Below are positions 62,211 through 64,000 of a stretch of 64,000 nt of DNA, one piece after another; position 1 is the stretch's first letter, and each line of letters opens with the position of its first letter. Source of the stretch: Streptomyces violascens (GTDB taxonomy: Bacteria; Actinomycetota; Actinomycetes; Streptomycetales; Streptomycetaceae). The notes under the pieces are model-generated. The model ran no database searches. It was not told the DNA's origin and saw only the letters and a list, made by a program, of their open reading frames with translations. Location of the stretch: NCBI RefSeq assembly GCF_014649955.1, contig NZ_BMUA01000013.1, positions 1 through 64,000 on the forward strand. Direction: 5' to 3'. A program made the translations under genes and the position numbers.

Positions 62211-63263
62211 ATGGACTTCAGCCTGTTCTACTTCGGGGACGACGGCGGTGACGCGGCCTCCGGCAGCGCGTACGACCTCGTCCTCAAGGGCGCCCGCTTC
62301 GCGGACGAGAACGACTTCACCGCGGTCTGGACCCCGGAACGCCACTTCCACCCCTTCGGCGGGCTCTACCCGAACCCGGCGGTCACCGGAGCCGCGATCG
62401 CCGCGGCGACCAGCCGCGTGAGCATCCGCGCGGGCAGCGTCGTCGCGCCGCTGCACCATCCGCTGCGGATCGCCGAGGAGTGGTCCGTCGTCGACAACAT
62501 CTCCGGCGGCCGGGTCGGCCTCGCCTTCGCCTCCGGCTGGCACGCCGTCGACTTCGCGCTCCGCCCCGAGTCGTACGCGGACCGCCGCCAGGTCATGTTC
62601 GACACCGTGGAGCAGGTGCGCGCACTGTGGCGCGGCGAACAGCTGACCGTGCGGGACGGCATCGGCGAGGAGCAGCGGGTACGGATCTACCCGGAGCCGG
62701 TGCAGCGCCGGCTGCCGCTGTGGATCACCAGCGCGGGCGGAGTGGAGACCTTCCGCAACGCCGGGGCGGCCGGCGCCGGAATCCTCACCCACCTCCTCGG
62801 CCAGGACCTCGACGAACTCGCCACCAAGATCGCCGCCTACCGCGAGGCGGTCGCCGCACGCCCGGACGCCGACGGCTGGCCCGGACACGTCGTCCTCATG
62901 GTGCACACGTTCCTGGGCGAGGACGACGACGCCGTCAGGGAGCTGGTCCGGGCGCCGCTGTGCGGATACCTGCGCGGCTCCCTCGGCCTGCTCCTCGGCT
63001 CCCAGACCGGCGGCGCCCGGCGGATCGACCCGGCCAAGCTCCGCGAGAAGGACGTGGACTTCCTGGTCGACCGGGCCTTCGACCGCTATTACGACGACGG
63101 CGGGCTCCTTGGCACGGTGCCCAAGGCCGCGCGCATCGTCGAGCGGCTGGCGGGCCTCGGCGTGGACGAGACCGCCTGCCTCATCGACTTCGGCCTGCCC
63201 GTCAAGACGGTGCTCGACGGTCTGGAACACCTCAACGAGCTGCGGAAGCTGAGTGCCCGATGA
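62211..63263 (+). CDS. LLM-class FMN-dependent monooxygenase (MupA/Atu3671-like)
   Basis: 350 residues, bacterial-luciferase fold. Typical segments: MDFSLFYFGDDGGD, FTAVWTPERHFHPFGGLYPN (about 42-61), SGGRVGLAFASGWHAVDFAL, PLWITSAGGVETFRNAGAAG. This subgroup is common in PKS/NRPS clusters, where members hydroxylate or oxidise carrier-bound intermediates using reduced FMN. Its stop overlaps the flavin reductase ATG (ATGA), giving a two-component monooxygenase. The substrate and position of oxidation are unknown. Confidence 0.9.
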   Translation: MDFSLFYFGDDGGDAASGSAYDLVLKGARFADENDFTAVWTPERHFHPFGGLYPNPAVTGAAIAAATSRVSIRAGSVVAPLHHPLRIAEEWSVVDNISGGRVGLAFASGWHAVDFALRPESYADRRQVMFDTVEQVRALWRGEQLTVRDGIGEEQRVRIYPEPVQRRLPLWITSAGGVETFRNAGAAGAGILTHLLGQDLDELATKIAAYREAVAARPDADGWPGHVVLMVHTFLGEDDDAVRELVRAPLCGYLRGSLGLLLGSQTGGARRIDPAKLREKDVDFLVDRAFDRYYDDGGLLGTVPKAARIVERLAGLGVDETACLIDFGLPVKTVLDGLEHLNELRKLSAR

Positions 63264-63823
63264 GTACTGGCCTGGACACGGCACCGAGGGCGGCCGCCCC
63301 GTCGGACGAGGCGGCACGGCGGAGCTTCAGGCGGGCGGCCGGCCGGTTCCCCACCGGGGTCACGGTGATCACCACCGTGCTCGACGGCGAACCGCACGGG
63401 ACGACCGTCAACGCCTTCGCCACCGCCTCGATGGACCCCTTGATGATCCTGGTGGCGCTGGGGCGCCGCTCGCGGCTGCGCGAGCAGATCCTGCGCAGCG
63501 GACGCTTCGCGGCCACGGTCCTGGCCGCCCACCAGGAGCGGGACGCCCGCTGGTTCGCGGACTCCGCACGGCCTGCCGGGGCCGAAGGCTTCTCCGGCCG
63601 GCCGTGGCGCCCGGCCGCGCACTCGGGCGCGCCCGTGCTCCTCGACGGAGTCGCCTCCTTCGACTGCTCGCTGGCCGCGACCTGTCCGGCGGGCGACCAC
63701 ACCGTGCTGATCGGCCGGGTCGAGGCCTTCGAGGAGCTCTCGCAGGAGCCGGCGCTGCTCTTCAGCGACAGCCGCCTGGTGGCCTGTCCCGCGCAGACAC
63801 CGGACCGTACGGAAACGGCCTAG
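63260..63823 (+). CDS. Flavin reductase family protein
   Basis: 187 residues. Flavin-reductase fold: FRRAAGRFPTGVTVITTVLD and GTTVNAFATASMDPLMILVA (about residues 20-72), then the FAATVLAAHQERDARWFAD region and FDCSLAATCPAGDHTVLIGR. It should reduce FMN or FAD with NAD(P)H and supply it to the coupled LLM monooxygenase. ATG overlap with that gene supports a fixed pair. Confidence 0.9.
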   Translation: MSTGLDTAPRAAAPSDEAARRSFRRAAGRFPTGVTVITTVLDGEPHGTTVNAFATASMDPLMILVALGRRSRLREQILRSGRFAATVLAAHQERDARWFADSARPAGAEGFSGRPWRPAAHSGAPVLLDGVASFDCSLAATCPAGDHTVLIGRVEAFEELSQEPALLFSDSRLVACPAQTPDRTETA

Positions 63824-63855
63824 CAGGCCCCGAGCGAGCAAGGATCACCCTTCAC

Positions 63856-64000
63856 ATGACACGCGTCCTGATGTTCCCCGGCCAGGGGTCCCAATTCGTC
63901 GGAATGGGACGGGAGTTGTTCGCCCGCTTCCCCGAGCTGGAGCAGGAGGCGGACGACGTCCTCGGCTACTCCGTGCGGGAGCTGTGCCTCACGGACCCGG
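63856..64000 (+). CDS. Malonyl-CoA:ACP transacylase (trans-AT), cut by window edge
   Basis: The first 48 residues read MTRVLMFPGQGSQFVGMGRE, the diagnostic N-terminus of FabD-type acyltransferases, and the frame is open to the end of the window. The GHSxG nucleophile lies beyond the edge. It follows the flavin reductase by 32 nt in the same operon. Given the AT-less KS-ACP protein upstream, it is the expected trans-acting AT that loads malonyl onto that ACP. Confidence 0.88.
   Translation, partial: MTRVLMFPGQGSQFVGMGRELFARFPELEQEADDVLGYSVRELCLTDP

Overview
The window is chromosomal DNA from a high-GC actinomycete, almost certainly a Streptomyces. It carries the principal sigma factor gene hrdB next to the sporulation regulator whiH, a separate topoisomerase IV pair (parE, parC), the acyl-CoA carboxylase epsilon subunit, a DasR-type operator in front of ptsH, a ydaO-class riboswitch in front of a cell-wall hydrolase gene, many GTG starts and 4-base stop/start overlaps. 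All calls come from reading the sequence and translations; no database search was possible.

From 1 to about 44.3 kb the content is core-like. 1-6.0 kb: the end of an acyl-CoA carboxylase beta gene with accE, a DUF4192 protein preceded by an inverted pair of DnaA-box-like sequences, a glycogen-debranching-N-domain protein and a NUDIX regulator-like protein. 6.3-11.9 kb: a fused ABC ATPase/permease, whiH, hrdB and a secreted trypsin-like protease. 12-19.7 kb: a small zinc-ribbon-like protein, parE, a membrane protein translationally coupled to a NarL-type two-component system, and a DUF485/acetate-type symporter pair. 19.7-25.9 kb: an ABC importer of the nitrate/sulfonate/taurine type bracketed by two paralogous CitB-type response regulators, only one of which has a partner kinase. 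26-33 kb: an alpha/beta hydrolase, two divergent citrate synthase homologues (one with an N-terminal HTH) around an AT-rich operator-like region, a CobW-type GTPase and parC. 33.4-44.3 kb: an M16 peptidase pair, a c-di-AMP riboswitch with an M23 endopeptidase, a GntR regulator, ptsH, a GNAT/acyl-CoA-synthetase fusion, a DUF5998 protein, a phosphodiesterase and thymidine kinase.

The transition to accessory DNA is marked at 44.3-44.75 kb by the abutting C-terminal remnants of a divergent MFS/LysR pair, consistent with a deletion that removed both 5' ends. An overlapping symporter-sigma factor-small membrane protein operon (minus strand), an SDR oxidoreductase and a DUF3311 protein follow.

From 49.0 kb to the right edge lies an NRPS/PKS biosynthetic cluster, all on the plus strand and densely packed: A-T loading protein; C-A-T-C-T protein; a KS-ACP protein with no AT and a terminal thioester-reductase-like domain whose NAD(P) and catalytic residues look destroyed; a free-standing adenylation enzyme; an MFS exporter; a luciferase-like flavin monooxygenase with its flavin reductase; and the start of a malonyl-CoA:ACP transacylase that would serve as the trans-AT. 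The simplest reading is a short peptide of up to three residues extended by one malonate unit, loaded partly in trans, and released non-reductively, possibly by cyclisation to a tetramate-like ring. That release mechanism is inference. This cluster is the best candidate for an undescribed system in the window.
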